A stretch of DNA of 64,000 nucleotides from Arctopsyche grandis (taxonomy: Eukaryota; Arthropoda; Insecta; Trichoptera; Hydropsychidae), in assembly GCF_051622035.1 (NCBI RefSeq), contig NC_135355.1, positions 620,001 through 684,000 on the forward strand. Reading direction: 5' to 3'. Every line of letters begins with the position of its first letter. Within the stretch, counting starts at the first letter, position 1. Under the pieces are notes generated by a model that was not told where the DNA came from, searched no databases, and saw nothing but the letters and a program-made list of their open reading frames with translations. The position numbers were made by a program, and so were the translations under genes. This document shows, piece after piece, positions 33,518 through 45,629 of this stretch.

Positions 33518-34592
33518 ATTTCATTTTAAAAATGATTTTTTTATTATTAATATATCGATGGATATGTTTTTGAGTTTGTTATTTTGGAGATATGTAAGTC
33601 CAACACTATATTGGATAATTAAAGTGCAAATGGTAAATATGTCATTTTCTTTCTATTGTATGATGGAGAATCCTTAAAAAATAATATGAAAATTGTAAAA
33701 CAATTATTTGCTACCATGTGAGTTTGTGAAAATCGTGATTTTTACCGATTTTAATTTAAATTATTTTTTATTTAATTTAAACACAACTTACAACTTACAA
33801 CTGCACGTAACCACCATTACGTAAAGTATTCTTTGGTACATTATTTTATTTTATTTATTTTTTTAACCCGTTAAAGCAGTCACTAGCGCAAAAAAATCAC
33901 ATCTATTTACGGTTTTGCGGTTTCAATTGATACATATGTCACAGTGAAATTATATTTGCACTGACGTTTCAGTGAAATCATAACCAGTTACATTTTCAGG
34001 GTTGGTTTTATTCATTTAATATTAGATCGTGAGGGTTGATATAATTTAAGGGTTAGCTTAAGTACGGATTGGCCCTATTAATTTAAGATTGGGTTGTTAG
34101 GGTTAAATTTATAAAGTTAAATGTTGTAAATTCATTGTTTGATACATTTTCACTGCGAATTGGCGAAAATATATTTTCACTTGAAATATGCTTATATGTA
34201 TATATTGATATGGTGTATATTTTGGTTTGTGTGTATAAATATATCAATATTATTATATGTAAAATTGATAGTGTGTATAAATATATACATAGTTTAAGAT
34301 TTGTTTTAATCTCAGAAAAACAATGGCCGTTTCTAATCAAAATGTGGAATATCTACATGCGCGTTCATGTATGTACATATGTAGATATACCAACATATGT
34401 ACATATGTCATTCGAGTCCAGAACTTCGAATAGGTATGTTCATACATATATACATATTTACGTACATTCGTTTAAATATCATATTATATTGTGTTTACAA
34501 TGTGATATTATTATAATATTAACTTTGTTTTTTAGTGTGTGTATTTGTACAAAAATTATTGTAACTGCAAAATTTTAAGATTTAAAGACAAA
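33518..34592. other. Intergenic region between the two kelch genes
   Basis: About 1.1 kb, AT-rich, with TACATA microsatellites at 34360-34470. It must hold the promoter of kelch gene 2; no clear core element was recognised. Confidence 0.4.
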
Positions 34593-37500
34593 ATGGACTG
34601 TACCAATCTCAATTTATCATCCAAGCCAAATTTTGGAAAATCTGTAATCGAATATTTATATAAATGCATGGGAGAGCGAAAGTTTACCGATGTAGACTTC
34701 AATTTGCGTGGTAAAACGTACGTCATTAGTAATCATGATAAAATATACATTTTTCAATAATTTTTTTTGTTAAATTGCTTATCATTTCATAAAAATGTAT
34801 TATTTGCAATGCAATTATAGTATCTATGCACACAAAAACGTCCTAGCTGCATCCAGCGAATTCTTCCGAGGAGACTTATCTCAATTAAGTGAAGTTTTAA
34901 ACCCATACGAAGACGAAGTCATCGACGCGATTTTAAAATATTGTTACACGGGAGAACTATGTGAGTGCATACGTACATACAACATACATATATTTATAGC
35001 AAATTGCTAATTAAACAAATATTATAACTATAATATATCATTATTAACAAAAAACTATAATTAGTAACCGTAACATAATATTATAATGCCAAACATTTCA
35101 TTTATTAACTTATATAATTACATCATCTTCCACAGAGGTATCCATTATCCATTAACACCCTTCAAGAAAGCACCAATGTTATTAGCACTTCTAATGCTCT
35201 CTGGAAGGGCATTATAGATTTGAATACCTCTGTGAAAAACACCTCCTGCAGTTCTTGTTTTCTTAACTCTGCCTATAATTAATTTATTCCTACATATTTC
35301 TAGCTTTATAATTATATATTTCTCTATTCCTAACTATGTAATTATTAAATTATTTGGGTAATAGATTCTTATCTAGCTTATATAAAAATTTTAAAGTGCT
35401 TAATTTAAGACTATTTCTAATATCTAACCATTTCAATTCATCTCATATTCAATTCATATTCAATTCATATTATGCACTTTCTGCAGTTTATCAATACACA
35501 ATCCACTAAATAGATTGAGCACTGTAGCGCAATATACAGTATGAAACCGTACAACACAATTATATATTAATATTTTACTTTTTATACTTAATAAGTTTCT
35601 TAACCCAGAAAGTGCACCAACTTTTTTTGCCATTTTTTTTAATAATATAATCTGCGTGCACCTTAAAACTTGATTAACTTAATACTTAATATTATCTACT
35701 ACTTCTACCACTCTCCCATTCATAATCACATCACTCATAAGGCTCTTGTTATTCATCCACATCATTTTAGTCTTACTTAAGTTCACTTTCGGTTTATTCT
35801 CGCATAATCAATCACTTACATACTGTAATTCCTTACATAAAATATCACTCATGACATGAACATCATTACGTATAATATATACTAATGTATAATCCGTAAA
35901 CATATGAACTTTACATACGTAAAATACTTTCACTAAATCATTGATATATAAAATAAACAACAGAGGTCCTAATTAAGAACCCTGTGGTACTCTATACGGA
36001 ATAATCAAATTTTTTAAAATTCAGATAAAATTCAAACGAACTTAATACTTTCCCACCCAATCCTACCTTACTTAATATCTCTAGCAATCTTCCCCTATCT
36101 TTAGTATAAACGCTCTTTTGAAGTCCAAGAAAACAGCTGCAACTACCTTATTAGAATCATCTATCGCTCCTATCCAACTATAAATGACCAATTGATTGGC
36201 CGTTTCAGTTGAATGTCGCTCTCTAAAACCTGATTGTTCCTCAATCAAATAATCATTCATAACGACAAATTTTCTCAATTGATTTATAACTTGTTACTTG
36301 TTCCAATAACTTTCCAAGGATCTGAAACAATACCTGTCTGTAATGATAGATTAATTATTTTTAACAAATATGAACCTATGTTAGTTCATGTTTGTTTTAA
36401 TACTTCTACAGTTAGATCATCCATAATTCTTTACTGATTTCATGCCATTCAAAATATCATTCAACTCCTTATTAAAGAGTTTAGTTAAAATTTATTAAAT
36501 ATATTTATCGCTGTAGATAAATTATCCAAACTATTATAATGATAATATATATGTACGTAATTTATAAAATAAAAATACACCTTTTATAACGCTTTTCCAG
36601 GTATCGATTTGAAACATATTGAAAAGTTTGGGGAATTGGCTAAAACGTTAAAAATAAATTATATCGACGATGTGATAAGTAACTTGGGAAATCAACAAAT
36701 CAACTCAACTAACAGTTTGATGTTTTTGAGACTGTCAAGTTTAAATCCCGATTGGAAAAAAACGGCTATGAATATAACGACCGAGAATTTTTCTTCGGTG
36801 ACTGTTTATGAATATGTATATGTATAATATTCGTGTAAAATATTGTATATAATAATAGGAGGTGAATTATCATTGTTATTTCAGTTGTATCAAACTGCAA
36901 CCTTTCTCCGTTTGCCTTTGGCCATGGTGATTGATATTCTCAAATCAGACGATTTGAATGTTTCCGAGGAAGAGGTTTTCAAAGCCATTAAGTTGTGGAT
37001 AAATCACGACGAATCAAACCGACGAGCTAATTTATTCGAGCTATTAAGTACCGTCAGACTGACGCTTTTGTCATTGGAGGTATTACTAATAGGTGAAATA
37101 TTTACCTATATTGCATTTTATACTACATATACAATAATATGTATATCTGTCGTTTTCAGTTTTTGACCTCGGAAATACTCGCTTATTGTTATTCGAGCCC
37201 ACCGAGCGTCATCATCATCAACACTGCAATGCAAACACTCTTATCACCAAATGCACAAAATTCTCTTAAAACTCAAAATTATCGTACAGGATCACATCAA
37301 TTGATATTAGTTGGTTCCGATTATTATGACGTAAGTTAAAATCACAAAACATTTGAAGTTGAAATGCATACTTAAAAAATTGAAAATACATATCTTCCTC
37401 AGCAACAACAAACTCTCGAAATATACAATGAAAAACAAAACACTTGGTCGGTATCGAAAAATTATGAATTTGCCCGGAATTTCTACGTGCCCGTTTTGGT

Positions 37501-39936
37501 AAACGACTGGATTATAATCGTCGGCGGTTGGCCAAATAATAGAGATTTGGTATGTCTTTGAAATTACAGTATAATAATACCTACGTACACGTGTAGTTTT
37601 AAACATTGATGGCAATATAAAATTGTGTATACATATATTCATCAGGTCGACTATATAGATCTGAAAGACGGGCAGAAACATAGTTTGGAAAAGTTGAAAG
37701 ATGGACGATACGACTTGGCTGCAGTTGCACTGAAAAAAGGGTTGTCTACTGATGTGTATGCTATCGGAGGATTAACGGCAGCAGGGGCAACCACTAAAGT
37801 AGAAAGGTAAATATAATATGTAAATTGTCCTCGTAAAATCACAGGGTTTTGCGAAAGCATGATATCTTGTTGCCAATTAGGGCTAAAAAACGTGCTCATT
37901 AACTCCCCCCTCTTGAGAGCTGTTGGACTCATCGAATTACTGGCACATTACTTGGATCTCTTCAATGCCAGTTATGTTGAGTTGGTCGAACACATCCTAC
38001 ATTGCACGATATAATTATCTTTTATTATTTATTTGTTTTTCTCTATACATACAATTTCTTACTTGCTTTTAATTTTTTTTATTATTTTTGTTACTCTGGT
38101 TTTAAATATACATCTATTTGTTTTAACACCTCAGTGACGCATTGTGGTTGCCTGTCAAGTCTCTGTTGTATTGATTTATTAAAAATAAAATAATATATTA
38201 TTTAATGTGATACAATTACATATTACACTGTTCGACAAATGACTATTTTTTTTTTGGGTCAGAGACGAGATATAACTTTTCTTATAGATCTATGCCGAGT
38301 GAATACGAATCTGGTAATAAAAAATGTTGATTGGCTCGAGATTCGGCGATAGGTGTTTTTTAAATCGTGCGATTTTTCTATATCTTGGTGTTGTTCGGTC
38401 GATGTCTCAAAATCTGTCAATTTCCTGTTCAAAATTAATATTGGAATCTATAAAAGGGTATTTTATCTTTCATTTATAGTACTTTTCAGCTTTGAAGTCT
38501 CTCTAAATAGTCGTCCAGTTCAAATCAGAATTCAAAAGTACGCATTTTCATTTGGGATTTTTTCCCACTGTTAATACTATTTTATATTAAGTGTTTTTTA
38601 ATTTAAACATATTTATTGAGATAATGTTATGACCACACTATTTTTTGTTTTCGTTTAAAAGGAATAATTGGAAGTATGCTGAATTTTAAATCGGTAAAAT
38701 TGCGAGGTAAAAGCTCGTACTAATATTTACTCGTATTTACACGAATCTGAATTGAATTAATAGGGATAATATATAATTTTGACTATTCTTGCGGATTAAT
38801 AACAAAAATTTTTCTAAGTGGAATTTTAATAATTTTTAGTATAACTAGTGGGAAAAAATCCCAAATGAAAATATGTATTTTGACTTTTGATTTGAACTAG
38901 ACGACTACTTAGAGAGATTTGAAAGCTGAAAAGTACTATAAATGAAAGATAAAATATCCAAATATAGATTCCAATATTCATTTTGAACAGGAAATTGACA
39001 GATTTTGAGAACAACACCAAGATATAGAAAAATCGCGCGATTTAAAAAACATCTATCGCCGAATCTCGAGCCAATCAACATTTTTTATTACCAGATTCGT
39101 GTTCACTCGGCATAGATCTATAAGAAAAGTTATATCTCGTCTCTAAACCATTTTTTTGTGTCGAACAGTGTAATACAAATAATATTACTTAATTAAAAAT
39201 GGTATTTTAAACAGGTGGAACAGTGAGAGAAAGACATGGGAGACTGACGTGGCCCCATTGCTGACGGCTACATTTGCACACGATGCAAGTGTTCTAAATA
39301 ATAGAATATATGTAACAGGGGGAGTTGCACCAGCAGTTTCAAATATTGTTCAAATGTACACACCGGAAACCAACACTTGGACCTTTCGAGCTCCGATGAT
39401 TAAGACGAGATGTGATCACATGGTAGAGTTTACGATGCAAGCTTTGCGAGAAATATGTACATACATAATTCGAGAGAATTACCCTATGTATGTTAAATTG
39501 TTTTTAGAATGCCTCCATTAAAGGAAAGCTTTACGCAGTCGGTGGCTCTACACTATATTATAACCACCCGTATTATATTTCTGATGTTGAAAGATATGAT
39601 CCAAATGCAAACTTGTGGAGTCCATTTTGCAATTTGCCAAGTCCACGAGCAGGCACTAGCTTGTGCTACTTCAAAGGGAGATTCCTATTCTCGGGTGAGA
39701 ACTGATTGTAAACGTATACATATATATGTAACGATTGAAACCAAAAGTAGACGCCTCTAAAATAACAATAAATTGTAATGCATTCTGTTGCAGGTGGTCG
39801 TGATAATAAGGGAGCTATGTTGAGGGAGATTTTGGAATATGATGATAAAAATAATTCATTCGCGCATTTCTCTAGCATATCTTCGAATAGAGTAAAGGCC
39901 TTTCCGATTTTCGTGAAAACCAAGTCAGTGCTTTGA
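34593..39936 (+). CDS. Kelch-like protein 2 (BTB-BACK-kelch), complete, ten exons
   Basis: Domain order of a Cullin-3 E3 ligase substrate adaptor: BTB binds Cullin-3 and dimerises, BACK orients, the kelch propeller binds substrate. Exons: 34593-34717, 34821-34960, 36601-36815, 36885-37079, 37160-37330, 37403-37549, 37646-37806, 39215-39422, 39508-39694, 39794-39936; phases agree, giving 563 residues. BTB: VIEYLYKCMGERKFTDVDF, IYAHKNVLAASSEFF, AILKYCYTGEL. BACK: LKSDDLNVSEEEVFKAIKLW and LLSTVRLTLLSLE. Blades: WIIIVGGW, DVYAIGGLTAAGATTKVERW, RIYVTGGVAPA, KLYAVGGSTLYYNHP, RFLFSGGRD. Kelch gene 1 is a tandem paralogue with matching exon borders, except that its 31155-31532 exon equals exons 7 + 8 here. 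Start ATG chosen as the first in frame before the BTB fold. Confidence 0.92.
35090..36440 (-). mobile_element. Degenerate LINE (reverse transcriptase to 3' end) in intron 2 of kelch gene 2
   Basis: Minus strand: IEEQSGFRERHSTETANQLV and AAVFLDFKRAF (RT motif A region, about 36240-36100), then VPQGSxLGPLLFILYINDLV (about 35990), FTDYTLVYI (the YADD-box position, degraded), and FHRGIQIYNALPESIRSANN near the 3' end (35235-35170). Many stops and shifts. The clade looks CR1/L2/I-like rather than Jockey, but this is uncertain. Confidence 0.75.
37850..38205. other. Possible retroposon end in intron 7 of kelch gene 2
   Basis: GC-richer segment (GAATTACTGGCACATTACTT, GGTCGAACACATCCTACATT) running into an A-rich end (ttattaaaaataaaataat at 38175-38195), immediately before the long-TIR transposon. 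No coding match was recognised; weak case. Confidence 0.25.
38226..39170. mobile_element. DNA transposon with ~350-bp terminal inverted repeats, TA target site
   Basis: 945 bp in intron 7 of kelch gene 2. It begins CACTGTTCGACA and ends TGTCGAACAGTG, flanked by TA on both sides. The left 38226-38585 and right 38833-39170 arms are inverted copies with only scattered differences (for example TCTTGGTGTTGTTC and GGGATTTTTTCCCACT in both). The ~250-bp core has no coding capacity. A partial copy with one arm and the core lies at 59787-60291. TA flanks suggest a Tc1/mariner-type MITE. Confidence 0.82.
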
Positions 39937-40927
39937 ATTTTCATCTCAAGTCCGGTACCTACATACATATGAATGTACATATGTACATACTATGTATATG
40001 CTATACCCACGAGTCAACTAATTGGCGATAATTCCAATATGATTTTCTTTGTATTTTTGTATGGAATTTTTTCTTCTTTTCTGTATGTATGAATGTACGT
40101 ATTTTAATGACGTTTTATCATTGTGTTAGTGCATATTATGAAATAAACATAATTTGAAATTATTTTACATTGTCTTTAATTTATTCAAGTACAAATGTAC
40201 ATATGTGCCTACGAGTATGTCGATCCCCATTACAACTAGAATAACTTGTAACGCATTTATTAAAAAAAAAAAAAATTGTATTATTATTTAACTAAAATTA
40301 TATTTTATTATAAATGGGACGTTAATTTAAAAAGTTATGTATGGAACAAAACCGGATTAACAGCTCAATCCAGGTTTTGAAAAACGTTTATTAATATCGC
40401 TTGATTCATATAGACATTACATAATATATTATGTACATACATACTCACATATGTAGGTACAGGTAGATGGAACATACATACATAAACACATACATACATA
40501 CATAAGAGTATACACGAAATTAGGCTTAACATACGTTCTGTTGGGACCGTTTTCACGTTATACGCATTTTATTAAGCCAACATTAAGGTAGGAACGGAAG
40601 GGTTAGCACCCCTTACACGGACAATTAATTTTTGACTAAAGTTTATGCCGCAATTATTGCCGAACTTGTTGCCGTTTAATTTTTGCCACACTCACGCGGC
40701 GAACCCACAATTTGAAAATTCCAAACAGAATTTAATTTGCGGTCGAATTTGCACTCCTATGCGTTTTCGAAAGCCTCAACATTTTTAAATTCACATTATT
40801 TTTATTCATATTCTTGTTACATGACTCCAATCTAATTTAGATAAATATAAGTATGTACATATGAAGTGGCTATGTACATACATATATATGTATGTATACA
40901 TTTACCTATGTACACATGTACTTTCAG
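39937..40927. other. 3' flank of kelch gene 2
   Basis: Poly(A) signal at 40142, then AT-rich sequence with TACATA microsatellites at 40430-40500 and 40850-40900. No gene seen. Confidence 0.4.
40142..40147 (+). promoter_or_regulatory. Poly(A) signal of kelch gene 2
   Basis: AATAAA about 200 bp after the TGA at 39934-39936; the most likely 3' end signal. Confidence 0.55.
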
Positions 40928-41069
40928 TAGGTACATGGAGCAAATCCGCGAATTTTCATCAATTGAAAAACTTTTATCGCATCAGGGGAACGTTAATTAC
41001 AAAATTTCGTTGATTTTAAACGATATCTTGTGCCTTCAAAGAATCGATTTATCTCAAAATTACAAAAAA
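40928..41069 (+). other. Candidate exon, unrecognised
   Basis: A 142-bp open segment between a CTTTCAG acceptor and a strong AA|GTAAGT donor. It reads MEQIREFSSIEKLLSHQGN and continues YKISLILNDILCLQRIDLSQ. Codon use and composition look protein-like, but I recognise no family and find no partner exon nearby. It could be chance in an AT-rich region or an orphan exon of a gene outside the window. Confidence 0.25.
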
Positions 41070-42706
41070 GTAAGTTTAAATACACTAAGAAAAAGAGTCA
41101 TATGAGAAAAACCTACTTTTTCTAAATTTTTGTTGAGATAAATCGATTGGTTGAATTGGTTGATTGGAACGAGACATTTTTATCGTTAATTTTAAACAAA
41201 ACCAACGATTTTTTTATTTAATATTCCATTGATACCACGAAAGTTTTCCACTAGGTCCGTCAATAAAAATCCAAATTTCGCGTTTTTCGCTCCGGCCTAA
41301 AGTAAATTATGAAGTAAAAATAAAAATTGCAATTCAATAAATAAGATAAATAGTACAAAATATAATTAAATAAAAAGTACTTAAATATAAAATAAGTAAC
41401 TACATATTATGTATGATACCCGCTTTAATAACTAAATTACTATCTAAAATCAATGATCTATGTATGTATGTATATGCATATGTATATGAAATTATTATGT
41501 ATACTGGTTTTCGCCATAAATATTGAATAGTAAAAGTATTCTTTGAAAAAATTATTTATATGACTAAATATAAAAGCTTGGGATGTATATATTATATTAT
41601 AGGTACTTTTAAATCTTGTCCGTACGTAAGCGTGACCACATCTTTGCTTTGTTGTAGTCCCTTGTTGCGTCCTCTCCAAACGTTTCGTATTTTATAACAT
41701 TGTAATACAATTCTCCTAGAACTTCCCATTTTAAATATTATTATTTTTAAGTCTTCGGTAACTGCTAAATAGCACGATGAGATCACACACCAGACGAGCT
41801 TTGACAGCTATGTAAAAGTGACAGCTGCGTAGAGGTTATAATTTGACCAAAACACTTAGTTCGGCCACGAATTTCAACAATATATTATTATATCTAGAAA
41901 ATATAATAGCTTGTTATTTAAAGTTTATATGAGATGAGAATAAATGAAACTGAAAAATGAACTGTTACTGGGGCGATATAAGTCCGCCTGTGGATGGTTA
42001 GCTATCATTTGACCCAAGATTCCTATCTAAATTTGGATGAGTTAACACATACATATGGATATGATTAAATGTCCGACATATTTAGCTATCTTAAAATTTT
42101 GCCATCACGGTATATCAAAGCGATTTGAAAAGTGGAATTCACTTTTATTTGATGGGCAGGAATGTCACTGAACTAACCGAGTGAAGCTAAAAAAAAGCTT
42201 GTAATATAACACGGAGATTTCAACTTGATTGGTATGGTTTTTATCCTCAGTCTTGTATCTTCGTGCGCGCCACAGTCTCTTGGGTCTCCGTGTGTCCCAA
42301 TTTAGACCCAGTTTTGGAATCCCTTTGGTATACATATGTAGTAGTAGGTGACGATTCCTATTGATATCTAGCGGGGGTGTTCGAAGTCCCGATATAGACT
42401 ACATATGTTCATATGTAATTCTGATAGGACATTTTCAATTTGATTATTTATTGATTTGATTATTACATCGTTTACGATTCGCAGAGGCAATTCTTGAAAA
42501 AATTAGCTTTTTAAAAAGCAATTTTAAAGGTAACCACACCAACATATCCCGTTTCTATGGTTATTGTTGAAAATTATGCATTTTAAATAATTATTTAATA
42601 ACGAGTCCATAATGTTATGATGCGTTTATGTATATGTATATCAAAAATTAGCCGTAATAATTATAAAATATAGACATTTTCGTCACATTTAAAATCTATA
42701 TGATAG
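41070..42706. other. Intergenic region with one weak minus-strand exon candidate
   Basis: 41607-41729 (-) reads MGSSRRIVLQCYKIRNVW, then RGRNKGLQQSKDVVTLTYGQ, for 41 codons up to a weak GTACCT donor. It is basic and plausible as a first exon, but no family was recognised and no second exon found. The rest is AT-rich without recognised features. Confidence 0.25.
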
Positions 42707-43099
42707 TGTTACGTATACTGAAAAGAGCCGCCGCGTAACTGGGATCGGATTAGCGTCCTGAGAGACCGTGTGACCGGTGTAAGTGGTTTTAAGGATTAGC
42801 GACAGGCTAAGTGCATGTAGGCTAAACAATGGCGAACGAGTTGGCTGGTATTGGTCCTTTCTCAGAATTGACCTGTACCGTGGGAGCGAATGTCGTGGGA
42901 AGACATATCCGTACGTGACCATAACAATAGGTAAACAAATTAGACGTCGAAGATGTCCTGAGAGATCTATCCCTTATAAGGCGATAGTTGTCATTCTAGA
43001 CTGAGCACTGCCAGTGCGTGTATCTCCTTAATCATCAATAAATGCTGTGAGACGACTGTTGGCCTTTTACTTGGATCCTCCACCCACCCCTACGCAACA
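42707..43099 (+). mobile_element. Solo LTR, family G1 (Ty3/Gypsy type)
   Basis: 393 bp, TGTTACGTA...CCTACGCAACA, flanked by a 4-bp target-site duplication ATAG (42703-42706 and 43100-43103). A TATA-like cttataagg (about 42977) and AATAAA (about 43039) are in the expected order. The last ~90 bp are almost identical to the LTR at 52856-53244. No internal region. Confidence 0.85.
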
Positions 43100-43103
43100 A
43101 TAG

Positions 43104-44360
43104 TTTCGTTGAATGGTAAAAGATGAGGACGAATTTATCAAATAGTGTACTGTTTGTAAAAAAAGCTAAATAAGGATGGCGGAATAAATTTTAATGCGAA
43201 TTAAAAACATTCGAATTCGCTGACGAAAAATTTACATCTTAGCCAAAACACAAATAAAACACTTATCTTTTATTTTTCAATATTTGACATTGATTATGAA
43301 GATTTCTTTCGAAATCGCTAATTTCGCTAAATAATATCGGACATATACATACATATTATTAAATTTCATACAAATCAGGACCATTTTTTATATTCCTTAT
43401 TCTGCTCTCATCTTAAGTTATAGGCGTTTAAACAATTAAAATCCGACAAAGCGAAAGGGTGGCAGAAAAAAGAAACATATGGTAACTAACCATTACACGT
43501 TAAAATGGTTAAAATTATAGCATTTTTTAATACCTATTGTTTATTACGACTATTTTTCACCATCGTACTGGTGGATTTGATTTGAATATATAATGTCGAA
43601 TCTTGGAACCTTAGGTTCCAAAAAATCGCCCGAAAGAAAAAGTCGGTTTTCGGTTTTTTACAAATAAAAAGCCGGTTAACCGGCTTTCATCGGTTTCAGA
43701 AAATTAAGATTTATTTTATGTTTTAAATTTTTATATCGAAAAAAAAAATGTAAATATATTATATTATTACAAATATTATATATTACAGCCGTAAAAATGA
43801 CAGATTCTGAAAATAATTAAATGATATATGTATATAAGCTACAAATTATGGAAAACCCAATTTTCCGAAATTCTGAAATGCTTTGTGTAGGTTATTGAAA
43901 CTACTTTCAATAATATTTTATTGTTTTATGAACCGGTCTTCATCCATTACTAAATATCAAAGCCCATCTCTCCCATGCATTTTGCTATAAAGCATTTGAG
44001 TTCCTTTGCTTTGAATATCGAAGAAACCACTTAGTGCTGTACCTTTTTTTGTTGTTCAAAGAAATATACGCCTATTCCCTAAGAAAGTTTGGATATACAC
44101 ATTTTTTTAAATCTTTCATACAAATTTGACATTCATAATTGCTAGTTTTGAGGAAAAAAAACAACAATTAAAGAAAATTGAAAAAAATCGATTGATCGAG
44201 AAAAAAGCCGGTTTTTGATTTTTTTTTTAAATTGTCAAAAAGCCGGTTTTTCGGTTTCGATTTAAGCTGGCTTGGAAGCCCCATTGTTGACCAAACCAAA
44301 ATGGCAAGGTTTCAAAACTATCGGAAGAATGTAGGATATCAAATCCAAACGTTGTCTCAT
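43104..44360. other. Spacer with AAAGCCGG palindromic repeats
   Basis: 43640-43690 and 44165-44262 contain repeated AAAGCCGGTT and TTTTTCGGTTTC blocks, including the perfect palindrome AAAGCCGGTTAACCGGCTTT (about 43669-43688). Fragments of repeat R-A lie near 43400-43480. No gene recognised. Confidence 0.45.
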
Positions 44361-44985
44361 GGTCCGTACGCACCAAACCAACGAAGATTTTGGGCCAACT
44401 TTTAAAACCAGTAGCGTACAAAATATCGAAATAAAAATTAAATAAAAAAAATTGAAATTAAATATCAAAATTAAGCTAACGAGCGAGATTGAGCTAAAAT
44501 TAGATCATCGTTGATGTTTTGAATTACAACAATGTTTTGAATTACGACGATACGCATTACAACCAGAGAAATATTATAATTTCTCTGATTACGAGTGAAA
44601 AAAACCTTGTTATTGTTTCTTATAAGTCGTCACGATATACTACTATGTTTCCCCCTTCGGAAATATTTAATCAACGACGATTTTGGGCCAACTTTTAAAA
44701 CCAGTAGCGTACAAAATATCGAAATAAAAATTAAATTAAAAATTTGAAATTAAATATCAAAATTAAGCTAACGAGCGAGATTGAGCTAAAATTAGATCAT
44801 CGTTGATGTTTTGAATTACAACAATGTTTTGAATTACGATGATACGCATTACAACCAGAGAAATATTATAATTTCTCTGATTACGAGCGAAAAAAACCTT
44901 GTTATTGTTTCTTATAAGTCGTCACGATATACTACTGTGTTTCCGCCGTCGATGAAACATTTAACAAAAAAAAATGTCGGTGATT
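44361..44985 (+). repeat. 293-bp tandem duplication, left arm of a large inverted repeat around U2
   Basis: Units start at 44379 and 44672 (CAACGAAGATTTTGGGCCAA / CAACGACGATTTTGGGCCAA) and are nearly identical, so the duplication is recent. Each contains GAGATTGAGCTAAAATTAGA and a short hairpin CAGAGAAAT-attata-ATTTCTCTG. Inverted counterpart: 46270-46580. Partial direct copy: 45630-45745. Confidence 0.85.
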
Positions 44986-44992
44986 TGTCAAA

Positions 44993-45052
44993 GGGTCAGT
45001 ACTTGGATGGGTAACCGCTTGGGAACACCGCGTGCCGTTGGCCCCCCTTTTT
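44993..45052 (+). ncRNA. 5S rRNA 3'-end fragment with pol III terminator
   Basis: GGTCAGTACTTGGATGGGTA, then ACCGCTTGGGAACACCGCGT and GCCGTTGGCC, match the last ~47 nt of arthropod 5S rRNA, including the C box of the internal promoter, followed by TTTTTT (45047-45052). The 5' ~70 nt, with the A box, are missing and replaced by repeat sequence. A pseudogene, not a working 5S gene. A weaker 5S-like stretch is at 46045-46085. Confidence 0.8.
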
Positions 45053-45287
45053 TAAACATTTTTATTTTATTTTATTAAGTTATTTTATTCATATGTATGT
45101 ACTCTAATATAACATACATATAAATATATAAATAAAATACATTCATGGATTTGCTTAGATTTTGTATAAAAATGTCATAAGATTTTGTTCGATGGAGTCC
45201 CACATAGATGTCGGTAGGGTCCTTCGCTTTATACTTGCGGTAATGTTGCACTAGGGCTTTTATATGCAACGAGTGTGTTTTCAAGTT

Positions 45288-45475
45288 ATCGCTTCTCGGC
45301 CTGTTGGCTAAGATCAAAGTGTAGTATCTGTTCTTATCAGCTTAATATCTGATAGTTCCCGCATCGCGGGACCAGTATATTAAACTGATTTTTGGAAAGT
45401 GACGGGATGATCGGGGCTTGCTCCACTCCTGTCGCGGGTTGGCCCGGCATTGCAGTGCCGCCGGGATCGGCCCAC
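45288..45475 (+). ncRNA. U2: U2 spliceosomal snRNA
   Basis: Pairs with the intron branch point in the spliceosome. The 188-nt sequence runs from ATCGCTTCTCGGCC to GGGATCGGCCCA. Landmarks: stem-loop I with loop variant CCTGTTGG (often CCTTTTGG or CCTTATGG); the branch-point recognition GTGTAGTATCTGTTC; stem IIa (CTTATCAGCTTAATATCTGA); perfect stem IIb CCCGCATCGCGGG; the Sm site GATTTTTGG; and stems III-IV (GGCCCGGCATTGCAGTGCCG). Only the loop I base looks unusual, so the RNA should fold and work. Upstream ~60 bp should hold the snRNA proximal sequence element, but I cannot assign it with confidence. It lies between the arms of a large inverted repeat. Confidence 0.95.
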
Positions 45476-45629
45476 ATTATCTATTCATATTACCCTCTCC
45501 TCTTATTGATTGAGAACTACTAACGTCTGCTTATGATTAAACTTATGCCGAGGTTTCATGCAATGCAATGAGACCGTCCCATTAATGTTCTAAGCAAGAA
45601 GAGAGCGAAGAGGATAGTTTTTCTAATGC

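Noticed and set aside
34083-34578. Frames of 85-147 codons upstream of kelch gene 2
   Set aside because: Rich in Tyr/Ile/His from TACATA microsatellites; no domain and no conservation with the paralogue.
44993-45052. Functional 5S rRNA gene
   Set aside because: Only the 3' ~47 nt is present; the A box and 5' half are missing.
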